Position numbers and translations under genes: made by a program. The notes beneath the pieces were generated by a model, which saw nothing but the letters and a program-made list of their open reading frames with translations, was not told where the DNA came from and ran no database searches. From positions 1-8,055 of the forward strand of contig JAUPLK010000058.1 of the NCBI GenBank assembly GCA_030836925.1: a stretch of DNA of 8,055 nt. The letters run 5' to 3'. Below are positions 1-6,344 of the stretch, piece by piece. Each line of letters opens with the position of its first letter. The first letter of the stretch is position 1. The stretch is from Pseudomonadota bacterium. Lineage in GTDB: Bacteria > Pseudomonadota > Gammaproteobacteria > Steroidobacterales > GCA-2729495.

Positions 1-352
1 GGGTATTCACTGGGGCGTGGTCACCAACAAGCCGCGCCAGTTCACTGAACCCCTGCTGGCCGCACTCGGCCTGCTCGAGCGTTCTTCCTGCACCGTCAGT
101 GGCGACACGCTGCCCGAACGCAAACCACACCCGCGCCCGATCCTGCATGCGCTGGAGCAGCTCGCCGTGCTGCCCGAACACTCGATCTACGTCGGCGATG
201 CACGCCGTGACATCGAATCCGGCCGGGCCGCCGGCACCGCCACCATCGCCGTGCGTTACGGCTATATTGAACCCGGACAGGATCCGGATGGCTGGGACGC
301 CGACTTTGTCGTCAGCACACCAGCCGAACTCTCACAGCTCATTTTTGGATAA
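1..352 (+). CDS. mupP: HAD-family phosphatase, probable MurNAc-6-phosphate phosphatase (3' part only)
   Basis: This is the C-terminal part of a haloacid-dehalogenase hydrolase of the Gph/MupP type. Reading starts before the window: the frame is already open at base 2 and gives GIHWGVVTNKP. The GTG at position 17 is therefore internal, not the start. The visible HAD motifs are motif II (Thr in WGVVTNKP), motif III (Lys in ERKPHP) and motif IV (YVGDARRDIESG, with Asp residues for Mg2+). The nucleophile Asp of motif I lies outside the window. The general family call is secure. The choice of MupP, which dephosphorylates MurNAc-6-P in peptidoglycan recycling, over phosphoglycolate phosphatase rests on context: in Pseudomonas mupP lies between ubiG and a yciK-like dehydrogenase, and a yciK gene follows here by 10 bases. 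Gph remains a live alternative. Co-transcription with yciK is likely. Confidence 0.8.
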   Translation, partial: GIHWGVVTNKPRQFTEPLLAALGLLERSSCTVSGDTLPERKPHPRPILHALEQLAVLPEHSIYVGDARRDIESGRAAGTATIAVRYGYIEPGQDPDGWDADFVVSTPAELSQLIFG

Positions 353-362
353 CGTCGAAGCC

Positions 363-1112
363 ATGTCATCCACCACTGCCCGGGGCTACCAGCCCGCCGT
401 CGATGTATTGCGTGAGCGTGTCATCCTGGTGACCGGCGCCGGTGACGGACTTGGACGCGCCGCCGCCCTCGCCTTCGCGCAGCACGGCGCCACCGTGATC
501 CTGCTGGGCAAGACCACGCGCAAGCTCGAGCAGGTGTATGACGAGATCCTCGCGGCCGGCGGACCCGAGCCGAGCATCGCAGTGCTGGACCTGGCCCGCG
601 CACACGGTCCCGACTATGCCCAGCTCGCCGAACAGATCGGCAGCAGCTGGGGACGACTCGACGGCCTGTTGCACAATGCAGCCGTGCTCGGTCAGCGCGC
701 GCCGATCGAGCACTACGACATCGGCGTCTGGCATCAGGTCATGCATCTGGATCTGAACGTGCCGTTCATCCTCACGCAGACACTGCTGCCCCTGCTGCGA
801 AAATCAGCCGACCCCGCGGTGGTGTTCACCAGCAGCAGCGTCGGACGCCAGGGACGTGCCTACTGGGGCGCCTACTCGGTTGCCAAGGCCGGCATCGAAA
901 ACCTCAGCCAGGTGCTGGCCGATGAAAACCAGGGACGGATCCGCGTCAACAGCATCAACCCCGGCGCCTGCCGCACGCGCATGCGGCGCGAAGCCTATCC
1001 CGGCGAAGACCCGGAAACCCGGCCGGAGCCCGCCAGCCTGATGCGGCCCTATCTGTACCTGATCGGACCCGCCTCGCAGGGCGTGACCGGCCAGAGCATC
1101 GACTGCCAGTAG
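363..1112 (+). CDS. yciK: YciK-family short-chain dehydrogenase/reductase
   Basis: A 249-residue classical SDR oxidoreductase of the YciK family, cytosolic, with an NAD(P)-binding Rossmann fold. The cofactor glycine motif TGAGDGLG is at residues 24-31. An NAG-type motif (HNAAVLG) is at 104-110, and the helix-4 Asn is in LNVPF (Asn132). The catalytic Ser lies in the SSS cluster at 157-159, and YSVAK gives Tyr171 and Lys175. NPGACRT at 199-205 fits the usual segment after beta-6. The length matches the family. The ATG at 363 is preferred because it puts the glycine motif at the usual distance from the N-terminus and lies 10 bases after the upstream phosphatase stop; the same frame is open back to 99, but that extension overlaps the phosphatase gene. 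In E. coli yciK lies near btuR and rluB; here btuR is absent and rluB faces it directly. The physiological substrate of YciK is not known to me. Confidence 0.93.
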   Translation: MSSTTARGYQPAVDVLRERVILVTGAGDGLGRAAALAFAQHGATVILLGKTTRKLEQVYDEILAAGGPEPSIAVLDLARAHGPDYAQLAEQIGSSWGRLDGLLHNAAVLGQRAPIEHYDIGVWHQVMHLDLNVPFILTQTLLPLLRKSADPAVVFTSSSVGRQGRAYWGAYSVAKAGIENLSQVLADENQGRIRVNSINPGACRTRMRREAYPGEDPETRPEPASLMRPYLYLIGPASQGVTGQSIDCQ

Positions 1113-1868
1113 TCAGTCCTCTTCGTCTTCACTGCGCAGCCCGGCCGCGACATACAGGCGGTTGAGCTCCGCCTCCTTCAGCAAGCGATGCTGCCCGGCG
1201 CGCAAGGCGCGCGGCAGGCTGATTGGTCCGTAGCGCACGCGGATCAGGCGACTGACACGACAATCGACTGCGGCCCAGGCACGGCGCACCAGCTGGTTGC
1301 GCCCCTCCGTGACCACTACCTTGAACCACTGGTTCGAGCCTTCTCCACCGGCCGGTTCAACCTGGTCGAAAGACGCAGGCCCATCTTCGAGTTCCACGCC
1401 CTGCCGCAGCACGTTCAGGGTCAGGGCGGTGACCGTGCCCTGGACGCGCACCGCATATTCACGCTCGATCCCGCTGGACGGATGCATCAGCGCATTGGCG
1501 AGCGTTCCATCGGTGGTCAGCAGCAACAGGCCCGAGGTCGCGATATCCAGCCGGCCGACATTGATCCAGCGACTGCCCTCCAGCGGCGGCAGCTGGTCGA
1601 AAATCGTCGGCCGTTTTTCGGGATCGCTCCGGCTGCACACCTCGCCGGCCGGCTTGTGATACAGCAGCACCCGCGGACCGGGGCGGGACTTGCGCAATGC
1701 GGGCACCGGCTTGCCATCGACCAGGATGCGTTCGCGGCCGCTGACCTTGGTACCCAGCGTGGCGACTGTGCCGTTCACCGTGATGCGTCCGGCACCGATC
1801 CATTGCTCGATCACGCGCCGCGAAGCAACGCCCGCGGACGCCAGCACCTTCTGCAGGCGTTCTGTCAT
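1113..1868 (-). CDS. rluB: 23S rRNA pseudouridine synthase RluB
   Basis: A 251-residue pseudouridine synthase of the RsuA/RluB/E/F family. By homology it converts U2605 of 23S rRNA to pseudouridine during 50S subunit assembly. An S4 RNA-binding domain occupies about residues 1-48 (MTERLQKVLASAGVASRR, then the GRITVNG loop). The catalytic domain follows, with the signature GRLDIATSGLLLL starting at 105; Asp108 of GRLD is the expected catalytic residue. VTEGRNQLVRR and the RVRYGPISL segment near the C-terminus are also typical of RluB. The protein lacks the long basic C-terminal tail found in many homologues and ends in an acidic SEDEED. It is the last gene of the yciO-M50-scpA-scpB-rluB run, 24 bases after the scpB stop. 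No strong Shine-Dalgarno sequence is visible. Its stop codon touches the convergent yciK stop, so no dedicated terminator lies between the two genes. Confidence 0.95.
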   Translation of the reverse strand: MTERLQKVLASAGVASRRVIEQWIGAGRITVNGTVATLGTKVSGRERILVDGKPVPALRKSRPGPRVLLYHKPAGEVCSRSDPEKRPTIFDQLPPLEGSRWINVGRLDIATSGLLLLTTDGTLANALMHPSSGIEREYAVRVQGTVTALTLNVLRQGVELEDGPASFDQVEPAGGEGSNQWFKVVVTEGRNQLVRRAWAAVDCRVSRLIRVRYGPISLPRALRAGQHRLLKEAELNRLYVAAGLRSEDEED

Positions 1869-1892
1869 GACTGCCGGTGTTCCGTGCCGCGC

Positions 1893-2636
1893 TCAGCGTG
1901 CCTTGATCGGCACGACATTCGCACTGTGGTGATCATTGTCACCATGCACGGGCAAGGCCGCGCCGCGAGCCCCGGATATCGGCGTGACGGTGGCGAGTTC
2001 ATCGGCATCATCGGGATCTGCCTCTGCGGCCTCCGGCTCATCGGCGAGCTCGGCAAGACTGCCGGGCAGGACATCGTCGGATCCGAGGTCGAGCTGCGCA
2101 GTCAGCGACTCCAGGTCCTTGAGATCCGCCAGCGGCGGCAGTTCATCGAGGCGCTTCAGGCCGAAGTAATCGAGAAAATCCCGGGTCGTGCCGTAGATCG
2201 CCGGCTTGCCCGGCACATCACGAAAACCGACGACACGGATCCAGTTCCGCTCCAGCAGCGTGCGCATGATATTGGTCGTCACACCGACGCCACGGATCTC
2301 CTCGATATCACCGCGGGTCACCGGCTGCCGGTAGGCGACGATCGCCAGTGTTTCCAGCAGCGCGCGCGAATACCGCGGCGCCCGCTCCTCCCAGAGATGC
2401 GATACCCAGCCGGACATGGAGGGCCGCAACTGGATGCGAAAACCGCTGGCAACTTCCTGCACCACGATGCCGCGCGGTTCATAGTCCGCCTGCAGCGCGA
2501 TGATCGCGGCGCGCAGGTCGTCGCGCTCCGGCGGATGCTCGTCGCCAAACAGGCCCTGCAGCGTGGCGAGATCCAGCGGCCGGGCGGCAGCCAGCAAGGC
2601 CGCTTCGACGATGTACTTCAGTTGTTCGGTTTCCAT
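1893..2636 (-). CDS. scpB: Segregation and condensation protein ScpB
   Basis: A 247-residue ScpB, the kite subunit that dimerises and binds the ScpA kleisin in the SMC-ScpAB condensin, acting on the nucleoid in chromosome compaction and segregation. The first winged-helix domain covers about residues 1-80 (LKYIVEAALLAAARPLDLATL). The second covers about 85-165 and carries the family hallmark LLETLAIVAYRQPVTRGDIE from residue 93, then the GVGVTTNIMRTLLERNWIRV region. From about 170 onward there is a low-complexity acidic tail rich in Asp, Glu and Ala, probably disordered, which makes the protein somewhat longer than compact ScpB proteins. The start lies 9 bases after the scpA stop, as expected for two subunits made together. 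No strong Shine-Dalgarno is seen; translational coupling to scpA is plausible. Confidence 0.95.
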   Translation of the reverse strand: METEQLKYIVEAALLAAARPLDLATLQGLFGDEHPPERDDLRAAIIALQADYEPRGIVVQEVASGFRIQLRPSMSGWVSHLWEERAPRYSRALLETLAIVAYRQPVTRGDIEEIRGVGVTTNIMRTLLERNWIRVVGFRDVPGKPAIYGTTRDFLDYFGLKRLDELPPLADLKDLESLTAQLDLGSDDVLPGSLAELADEPEAAEADPDDADELATVTPISGARGAALPVHGDNDHHSANVVPIKAR

Positions 2637-2645
2637 ATCGATCCA

Positions 2646-3557
2646 TCAACCCTGCAGTTCTGCCAGTTCGGTATCCGACCCGGGCTGCCCGTCGGCAAGC
2701 AGCGGCTTCGCGGATGCTGCCCGCACGTGTATGGGCGCATAGGCCTCGGTCTGCACCACCTCGATCAGCGCTTCCTTCAGCAGTTCGAGCAGCGCAATGA
2801 AGGTTACCGTGACGCCCATGCGGCCTTCCGCCGGATCAAACAGCGCAGCGAAATCGACGAATGAAGTGCCCTGCACCCGCAGCAGCACATCGGACATCCG
2901 TTGTCGTACCGACAGCGGCTCGCGCGCGATGTGATGGTGAGCGAGCATCTCGGCGCGCGTCAGCACATCCCTGAAGGCGAGCAGCAGTTCCTTGAGCGTC
3001 AGGTCGGGCAAACGGGTGACCACCGTACGCTCGGTCATCTCGGCGCTGGCCTGGTGTATCTCCCGCTCCAGTCGCGGAATCATGTCGAGATCGGTCGCCG
3101 CCTGCTTGTAGCGCTCGTACTCCTGCAGCCGTCGCACCAGCTCGGCACGTGGATCGGCTTCTTCATCGTCGGCATCACCCACACGCGGCAACAGCATCCG
3201 CGACTTGATCTCGGCCAGCATCGCCGCCATCAGCAGGTACTCTCCGGCCAGCTCCAGCTGCAGTTCTTCCATCAAATCGATGTACTGGACGTACTGGCGG
3301 GTGATTTCGGCAATCGGAATATTCAGGATGTCGAGGTTCTGCCTGCGGATCAGGTACAGCAGCAGATCGAGCGGCCCTTCAAAAGCTTCGAGAAAGACCT
3401 CGAGGGCATAGGGCGGTATGTAGAGATCCTGCGGCAACTGCGTTACCGCTTCGCCGGCCACGATCGCGAAAGGCATTTCTGCCTGGGCAGGTCCTGCCTG
3501 CACGCCGGCAACGGCTTCCGGCACCAGAGCGGGAACCTGCAGCTCTTCTTCCGTCAT
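2646..3557 (-). CDS. scpA: Segregation and condensation protein ScpA (kleisin)
   Basis: A 303-residue ScpA, the kleisin that bridges the SMC head domains and recruits ScpB. The hallmark AFEGPLDLLLYLIRRQNLDI starts at residue 58 and continues into PIAEITRQYVQYI. This N-terminal helical domain contacts the SMC neck. A charged middle segment around 145-190 is the likely ScpB-binding linker. The C-terminal winged helix (VTVTFIALLELLKEALIEV region, roughly 240-275) should cap the other SMC head. About 50 residues rich in Ala, Pro and Val precede the conserved domain and are probably disordered. The start ATG lies only 4 bases after the upstream protease stop, which supports it, although a shorter start cannot be ruled out. 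Many gammaproteobacteria have trpS between the protease and scpA; here the two genes are directly adjacent. The smc gene is not in the window. Confidence 0.95.
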   Translation of the reverse strand: MTEEELQVPALVPEAVAGVQAGPAQAEMPFAIVAGEAVTQLPQDLYIPPYALEVFLEAFEGPLDLLLYLIRRQNLDILNIPIAEITRQYVQYIDLMEELQLELAGEYLLMAAMLAEIKSRMLLPRVGDADDEEADPRAELVRRLQEYERYKQAATDLDMIPRLEREIHQASAEMTERTVVTRLPDLTLKELLLAFRDVLTRAEMLAHHHIAREPLSVRQRMSDVLLRVQGTSFVDFAALFDPAEGRMGVTVTFIALLELLKEALIEVVQTEAYAPIHVRAASAKPLLADGQPGSDTELAELQG

Positions 3558-3561
3558 CTGC

Positions 3562-4224
3562 TTACGCGCCCACGAGCAAGAGGATGAGATCGATAAACCA
3601 ACTCATCACGGGTAAAACCAACCAACCGAGAACACCGAAGGTCAGCAACAGCATGACGAGTATAAGGCCCCAGCGCTCACCGGCATCCAGCTTCTGGCCA
3701 TAGCGCTCGGGCAACAGGCCACGCAACACCCGGCCACCGTCCAGCGGCGGTATGGGAATCAGGTTAAATACCGCGAGCAATACATTGAACTGCAAGCCTA
3801 TCTGTGACATGGAAAGCAGGAACTGACGCAGGCCGAATTGGGGCTGTTCCCAGCCCAGCGTCAAGCGATAGACCATCGCCCAGAGCAGCGCCATCAGCAG
3901 ATTGCTCGCCGGACCGGCCGCCGCGACCGCGATCATGTTGCGCTTGGGATCACGCATGTTGGCGGCCACAACCGGCACCGGCTTCGCCCAGCCAAATGCC
4001 GGCAAACCCAGCAGGCTCAGCACCAGCGGCATTGCAACCGTACCGATGGGATCGATGTGCTTGATCGGATTCAGGGTCAGACGACCGAGCATCTCTGCCG
4101 TGCGATCGCCGAAGTAACGGGCCGCCCAGCCATGCGCCGTTTCATGCAGCGCGATGGCGAACAGAACCGGGATGACGGCAGCCGCAAGTAGCTGGATGGT
4201 GGCGGCTGTATCCGTCTCTGGCAT
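3562..4224 (-). CDS. Site-2 protease family (M50) membrane metalloprotease
   Basis: A 220-residue polytopic inner-membrane zinc metalloprotease of the short M50 / site-2 protease group. The zinc motif is H27-E28-T29-A30-H31 within IALHETAHGWAARYFGD. The second metal-ligand motif, NLIPIPPLDGGRV, is at about residues 154-166, with Asp162 the probable third ligand. Hydrophobic stretches fit transmembrane helices at about 9-30, 60-76, 97-118, 140-158 and 186-215. No PDZ or CBS domain is present, so this is a minimal core enzyme and not an RseP orthologue. Its substrate is unknown. Members of this group are often found beside yciO and scpAB; whether that reflects a functional link to condensin or just shared transcription cannot be told from sequence. 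A TATACT hexamer ends 7 bases before the ATG and could serve as an internal promoter. Confidence 0.92.
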   Translation of the reverse strand: MPETDTAATIQLLAAAVIPVLFAIALHETAHGWAARYFGDRTAEMLGRLTLNPIKHIDPIGTVAMPLVLSLLGLPAFGWAKPVPVVAANMRDPKRNMIAVAAAGPASNLLMALLWAMVYRLTLGWEQPQFGLRQFLLSMSQIGLQFNVLLAVFNLIPIPPLDGGRVLRGLLPERYGQKLDAGERWGLILVMLLLTFGVLGWLVLPVMSWFIDLILLLVGA

Positions 4225-4231
4225 GTCGGCA

Positions 4232-4237
4232 AGTATA
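4232..4237 (-). promoter_or_regulatory. Possible -10 element before the M50 protease gene
   Basis: Read on the minus strand, this is TATACT, five of six matches to the sigma-70 -10 consensus, ending 7 bases before the protease ATG. No recognisable -35 hexamer stands 16-18 bases upstream. If used, it would give a leaderless or nearly leaderless mRNA. It may be chance, because read-through from yciO across a 36-base gap would be enough. Confidence 0.2.
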
Positions 4238-4260
4238 CGGTGACGAGCCCACCCTCGCCC

Positions 4261-4881
4261 TCAGGCGAAGACGCCCGCGTCACCACGTCCCTGGCGCAGC
4301 ACTCGTGGCAGGTCGCTGGTGAGATCGACGACCGTGGTCGGATCCAGCCCGCAGTTGCCACTGTCGATCAGCAGGTCTATGCGACCGGCCAGGGCGTCAT
4401 GGATATCGTCCGGGTCCGCCAGCGGCAATTCATGATCCGGCAAAATCAGGCTGGAACTCATCAACGGTTCACCCAGCTCTGCGAGCAGCGCCAGCGGCAC
4501 CGGATGATCCGGGACGCGGATCCCCACCGTCTGCTGCTTCGGATTCTGCAATCTCCGCGGCACTTCCCGGGTTGCGCGGAGAATGAAGGTGTACGCACCT
4601 GGCGTGTGGGCCCGCAGCAGGCGGTAGGTCGGGTTGTCGATGCGTGCATAGGTGGCAATTTCGGACAGGTCGCGGCACACCAGCGTGAAATTGTGGTCCT
4701 TGCCGGTCTGGCGAATCCGCTGCAGTCGCTCTGCGGCATCACGGTCACCGATGTGCCAGCCAAAGGCATAGCCGGAATCGGTCGGATACACGACCAGGCC
4801 GCCTTTGCGGATCAGTTCTGCAGCCTGGCGGATGAGCCGGGGCTGGGGATTGAGCGGATGAACCTGGAGGCGTTGCGACAT
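4261..4881 (-). CDS. yciO: YciO, Sua5/YciO/YrdC-family protein
   Basis: A 206-residue single-domain protein with the YrdC-like fold, the same length as E. coli YciO and very similar to it as I recall that sequence, including the opening MSQ and the block VYPTDSGYAFG at residues 31-41. Other conserved blocks are HNFTLVCRDLSE at 63-74, TPGAYTFIL at 93-101, IRVPDHP at 121-127, MSSSLILP at 141-148 and PTTVVDLT at 181-188. The family includes TsaC/Sua5, which make threonylcarbamoyl-AMP for tRNA t6A. In the loop where TsaC has a Lys/Arg-rich substrate-binding motif, this protein has GKDHNFTL, the YciO version, so full TsaC activity should not be assumed. It is the first gene of the minus-strand run and diverges from yciB across 75 bases. 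A TAGAAT hexamer lies 6 bases upstream of the ATG, and no Shine-Dalgarno is visible. Confidence 0.93.
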   Translation of the reverse strand: MSQRLQVHPLNPQPRLIRQAAELIRKGGLVVYPTDSGYAFGWHIGDRDAAERLQRIRQTGKDHNFTLVCRDLSEIATYARIDNPTYRLLRAHTPGAYTFILRATREVPRRLQNPKQQTVGIRVPDHPVPLALLAELGEPLMSSSLILPDHELPLADPDDIHDALAGRIDLLIDSGNCGLDPTTVVDLTSDLPRVLRQGRGDAGVFA

Positions 4882-4956
4882 CCGGCCATTCTAACGGACC
4901 GCCAAATTCACGGCACGATTTGAGTATCATGCAGACGGTTTCCGGAACTGATCCAG
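4882..4956. promoter_or_regulatory. Divergent yciO/yciB intergenic region
   Basis: These 75 bases separate the divergent starts of yciO (minus) and yciB (plus), so promoters for both runs should lie here or just inside the coding ends. On the minus strand TAGAAT (4893 to 4888) matches the -10 consensus at five of six positions but is only 6 bases from the yciO ATG. On the plus strand TATCAT (4925-4930) also matches at five of six and leaves a leader of about 20 bases that includes GGAA (4943-4946), a weak ribosome binding site for yciB. No good -35 element is spaced 16-18 bases from either one, so both assignments are tentative. Confidence 0.35.
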
Positions 4957-5523
4957 ATGCAACTGCTCATCGATTTCCTGCCTATCGTCGCCTTTGTCAT
5001 CGCCTACTGGCTCGCGGACATCAAGACGGCGATTGCCGTCATCATGCTCGCAATGACCTTGCAGGTGTTGATCACCTGGGCGGTGAAGCGCACCGTCAGC
5101 AAGATGCTGCTCGCCTCTGCCGCCCTGGTTGTCGTGCTCGGCGCCGTCAGCCTGGCAATCGACAACGATCTCGTATTCAAGTGGAAACCCACAGTACTCA
5201 ACTGGGCATTTGGTGCGGTCTTTCTGGTCAGCCGTTATGCCGGCACCAAACCGATGGTGCAACGACTGCTTGAATCCGTGGCCAAGGGTGAGATCAACCT
5301 CCTGCCCCGGGACTGGCAAAGACTCAACCTGATGTGGGTGGCATTTTTCCTGGTCTCCGGCGCGGCCAACCTGTTCGTCGCCTATAACTTCTCGGAAGGC
5401 ATCTGGGTCAATTTCAAGCTGTTTGGCCTGCTGGGCATGACGCTGGTTTTCGTCATGCTGCAGGCCTTGTGGCTCAGTCGTCGCAGCTTGCCGGCTGAAC
5501 CGGACAGCCCGGCGGAGAATTGA
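4957..5523 (+). CDS. yciB: YciB, inner-membrane septation/envelope protein (IspZ family)
   Basis: A 188-residue polytopic inner-membrane protein of the YciB / intracellular septation protein A family. The N-terminal block MQLLIDFLPIVAFVIAYW and the block FKWKPTVLNW at residues 74-83 are family hallmarks, and WVNFKLFG is at about 150-157. Hydrophobic segments suggest membrane helices at about 3-20, 24-43, 50-68, 81-95, 123-143 and 154-173; the soluble tail is short and polar. In E. coli and Shigella YciB has been linked to septation, envelope integrity and contact with division and elongation proteins; the molecular activity is not defined. The ATG at 4957 begins exactly at the conserved N-terminus. 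The stop TGA shares its last base with an in-frame ATG of the next gene, so yciB and yciI are probably translationally coupled. Confidence 0.94.
   Translation: MQLLIDFLPIVAFVIAYWLADIKTAIAVIMLAMTLQVLITWAVKRTVSKMLLASAALVVVLGAVSLAIDNDLVFKWKPTVLNWAFGAVFLVSRYAGTKPMVQRLLESVAKGEINLLPRDWQRLNLMWVAFFLVSGAANLFVAYNFSEGIWVNFKLFGLLGMTLVFVMLQALWLSRRSLPAEPDSPAEN
5514..5517 (+). promoter_or_regulatory. Ribosome binding site for yciI
   Basis: GGAG inside the end of yciB lies 5 bases before the ATG at 5523 and 8 bases before the ATG at 5526. Both spacings work. The 8-base spacing and homology to YciI proteins that begin MLY favour 5526. Confidence 0.5.
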
Positions 5524-5525
5524 TG

Positions 5526-5825
5526 ATGCTGTATGCAATCAGTGGCACCGACGCCCCCGACAGCCTCGCCGGCCGCAGGCAGGCGCGCACCGCACACCTG
5601 GCCCGCGTCACCGCCCTTCGCGATGCCGGACGACTGGTCGTCGCCGGACCGCATCCCGCAATCGACTCGACCGAACCGGGCACGCTCGGCTACACGGGCA
5701 GCCTGATCATCGCCGAGTTTCCAGGCCTCGATGAAGCCAGCGCATGGGCCCATGCCGATCCGTACCTTGCCGCAGGTGTCTGGAGCAAGGTCGACGTCAA
5801 GCCATTCATACAGGTCATGCCATGA
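5526..5825 (+). CDS. yciI: YciI family protein
   Basis: A 99-residue YciI-like protein, a small ferredoxin-like alpha/beta domain of the dimeric alpha-beta barrel type. The sequence follows E. coli YciI closely: an MLYAI start, RTAHLARV around His24, AGPHPAIDS at 40-48, and HADPYLAAGVW at 76-86. The family's proposed active-site residues are His24 and the Asp of the ADPY motif. The biochemical role is not settled; YciI-like domains also occur fused to enzymes and transporters. Two adjacent ATGs (5523 and 5526) are possible starts. I chose 5526 because family members begin MLY and the GGAG spacing is good; 5523 would add one Met and overlap the yciB stop. The stop TGA overlaps the ATG of the bolA-like gene (ATGA), which points to coupled translation. 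The yciB-yciI-bolA order recurs in other gammaproteobacteria, as I recall. Confidence 0.93.
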   Translation: MLYAISGTDAPDSLAGRRQARTAHLARVTALRDAGRLVVAGPHPAIDSTEPGTLGYTGSLIIAEFPGLDEASAWAHADPYLAAGVWSKVDVKPFIQVMP

Positions 5826-6085
5826 ACGCCAGCCGCATCGAACTCATGCACAAGCTGCTCACGACAGCCCTTCAGCCGGATTCCTGCGAGATCATCGACG
5901 AAGGACACCTGCACATCGGCCATGAAGGCGCCCGCGGCGGGCGTGGCCACTACCGCATCCGCATCGCCTCGCCACGATTCAGCGGCCTCAGCCGCATCGG
6001 CCAGCACCGACTGGTGTACGACGCACTCGCCGATCTCATGGTCGATGAGATCCATGCGGTGAGTGTCGAGGTGGTGGGGAGGTAG
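5822..6085 (+). CDS. BolA family protein
   Basis: An 87-residue BolA-family protein. The class II KH-like fold is indicated by HLHIGHEG at 29-36, GHYRIRIASPRFSGLSR at 42-58, QHRLVYDAL at 61-69 and IHAVSVEV at 77-84. BolA proteins partner monothiol glutaredoxins to bind and move [2Fe-2S] clusters, and some affect transcription and cell shape. The conserved C-terminal-region His (IHA, His78) is a usual cluster ligand, and His62 is in the RHR-type motif (here QHR). The protein is shorter than E. coli BolA (105 residues) but contains the whole domain. The start ATG overlaps the yciI stop in the sequence ATGA. I do not assign bolA as a symbol because BolA paralogues (ibaG and others) are hard to separate without an alignment. 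No peptidyl-prolyl isomerase gene follows, unlike the arrangement in some relatives; the conserved block ends here. Confidence 0.92.
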   Translation: MNASRIELMHKLLTTALQPDSCEIIDEGHLHIGHEGARGGRGHYRIRIASPRFSGLSRIGQHRLVYDALADLMVDEIHAVSVEVVGR

Positions 6086-6151
6086 TGAATCGTGCGTTCC
6101 TAGCACAGCCTTTGAATTAGAGAATCGGTCAACCGACCGTCACCACGCCGC

Positions 6152-6182
6152 GCATCGAGATCCCTTCCTGGGATCGTCATGC
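6152..6182. other. Imperfect hairpin downstream of the bolA-like gene
   Basis: The perfect inner stem is GATCCC / GGGATC around the loop TTCCT. Outside a 3x3 mismatched interior, GCAT / ATGC pair as an outer stem. It starts 66 bases after the bolA stop and could end or protect the yciB-yciI-bolA transcript. No run of T follows, so it is not a standard intrinsic terminator. Its symmetry could equally be a protein-binding palindrome. Confidence 0.3.
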
Positions 6183-6290
6183 TGTCACACGGCATTTACC
6201 CCTCTCCCAGTCGCTCTCATTACATAACCAGCCATGTACTGAGGACGAGCACTACTCTCTAACTCATCGTTTTCTATGGGCCATACCCTA

Positions 6291-6319
6291 TTGACTGCCC
6301 TCCTTATTAAACATATCGT
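6291..6319 (+). promoter_or_regulatory. Candidate sigma-70 promoter for the DUF6502-like gene
   Basis: TTGACT (6291-6296, five of six matches to TTGACA) is followed after exactly 17 bases by TATCGT (6314-6319, four of six matches to TATAAT). The predicted start of transcription is about 18-20 bases before the ATG at 6345. This is the best promoter-like pair in the window, and it fits a separate transcription unit for the last two genes. Confidence 0.45.
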
Positions 6320-6344
6320 TGTGACATAAGAATGAATCATAAAA

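Larger units (their letters stand above)
6086..6344. other. 259-base region without a gene; composition boundary
   Basis: No convincing gene is present on either strand. A minus-strand open frame runs through from the following gene, but its composition and lack of family features mark it as a shadow. The region holds an imperfect hairpin around 6152-6182, a candidate promoter at 6291-6319, and the shift from GC-rich to AT-richer DNA that continues to the window end. No tRNA, direct repeat or integrase remnant was seen that would mark an insertion point. Confidence 0.6.

Noticed and set aside
17..19. GTG as start of the first gene
   Set aside because: The frame is open upstream to the window edge and encodes the conserved HAD segment GIHWG just before it, so the GTG is an internal Val.
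99..362. Upstream extension of yciK
   Set aside because: The frame is open back to 99, but the extra residues overlap the phosphatase gene in another frame, look unnatural (Cys/Pro/Ser-rich), and would displace the SDR glycine motif from its usual position.
1188..2864. Long plus-strand open frame (558 codons) across rluB, scpB and scpA
   Set aside because: It is antisense to three recognisable genes, is rich in Arg, Gln and His as expected for a GC-rich shadow frame, and shows no family motif.
4927..5538. Minus-strand open frame of 203 codons opposite yciB
   Set aside because: It mirrors a clear YciB membrane protein and has the Gln/Asp/His-rich composition of an antisense shadow.
6126..6139. 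Small hairpin CGGTC-AACC-GACCG after the bolA-like gene
   Set aside because: A 5-base stem with no T tract is too weak to call a terminator, and such stems are common by chance.
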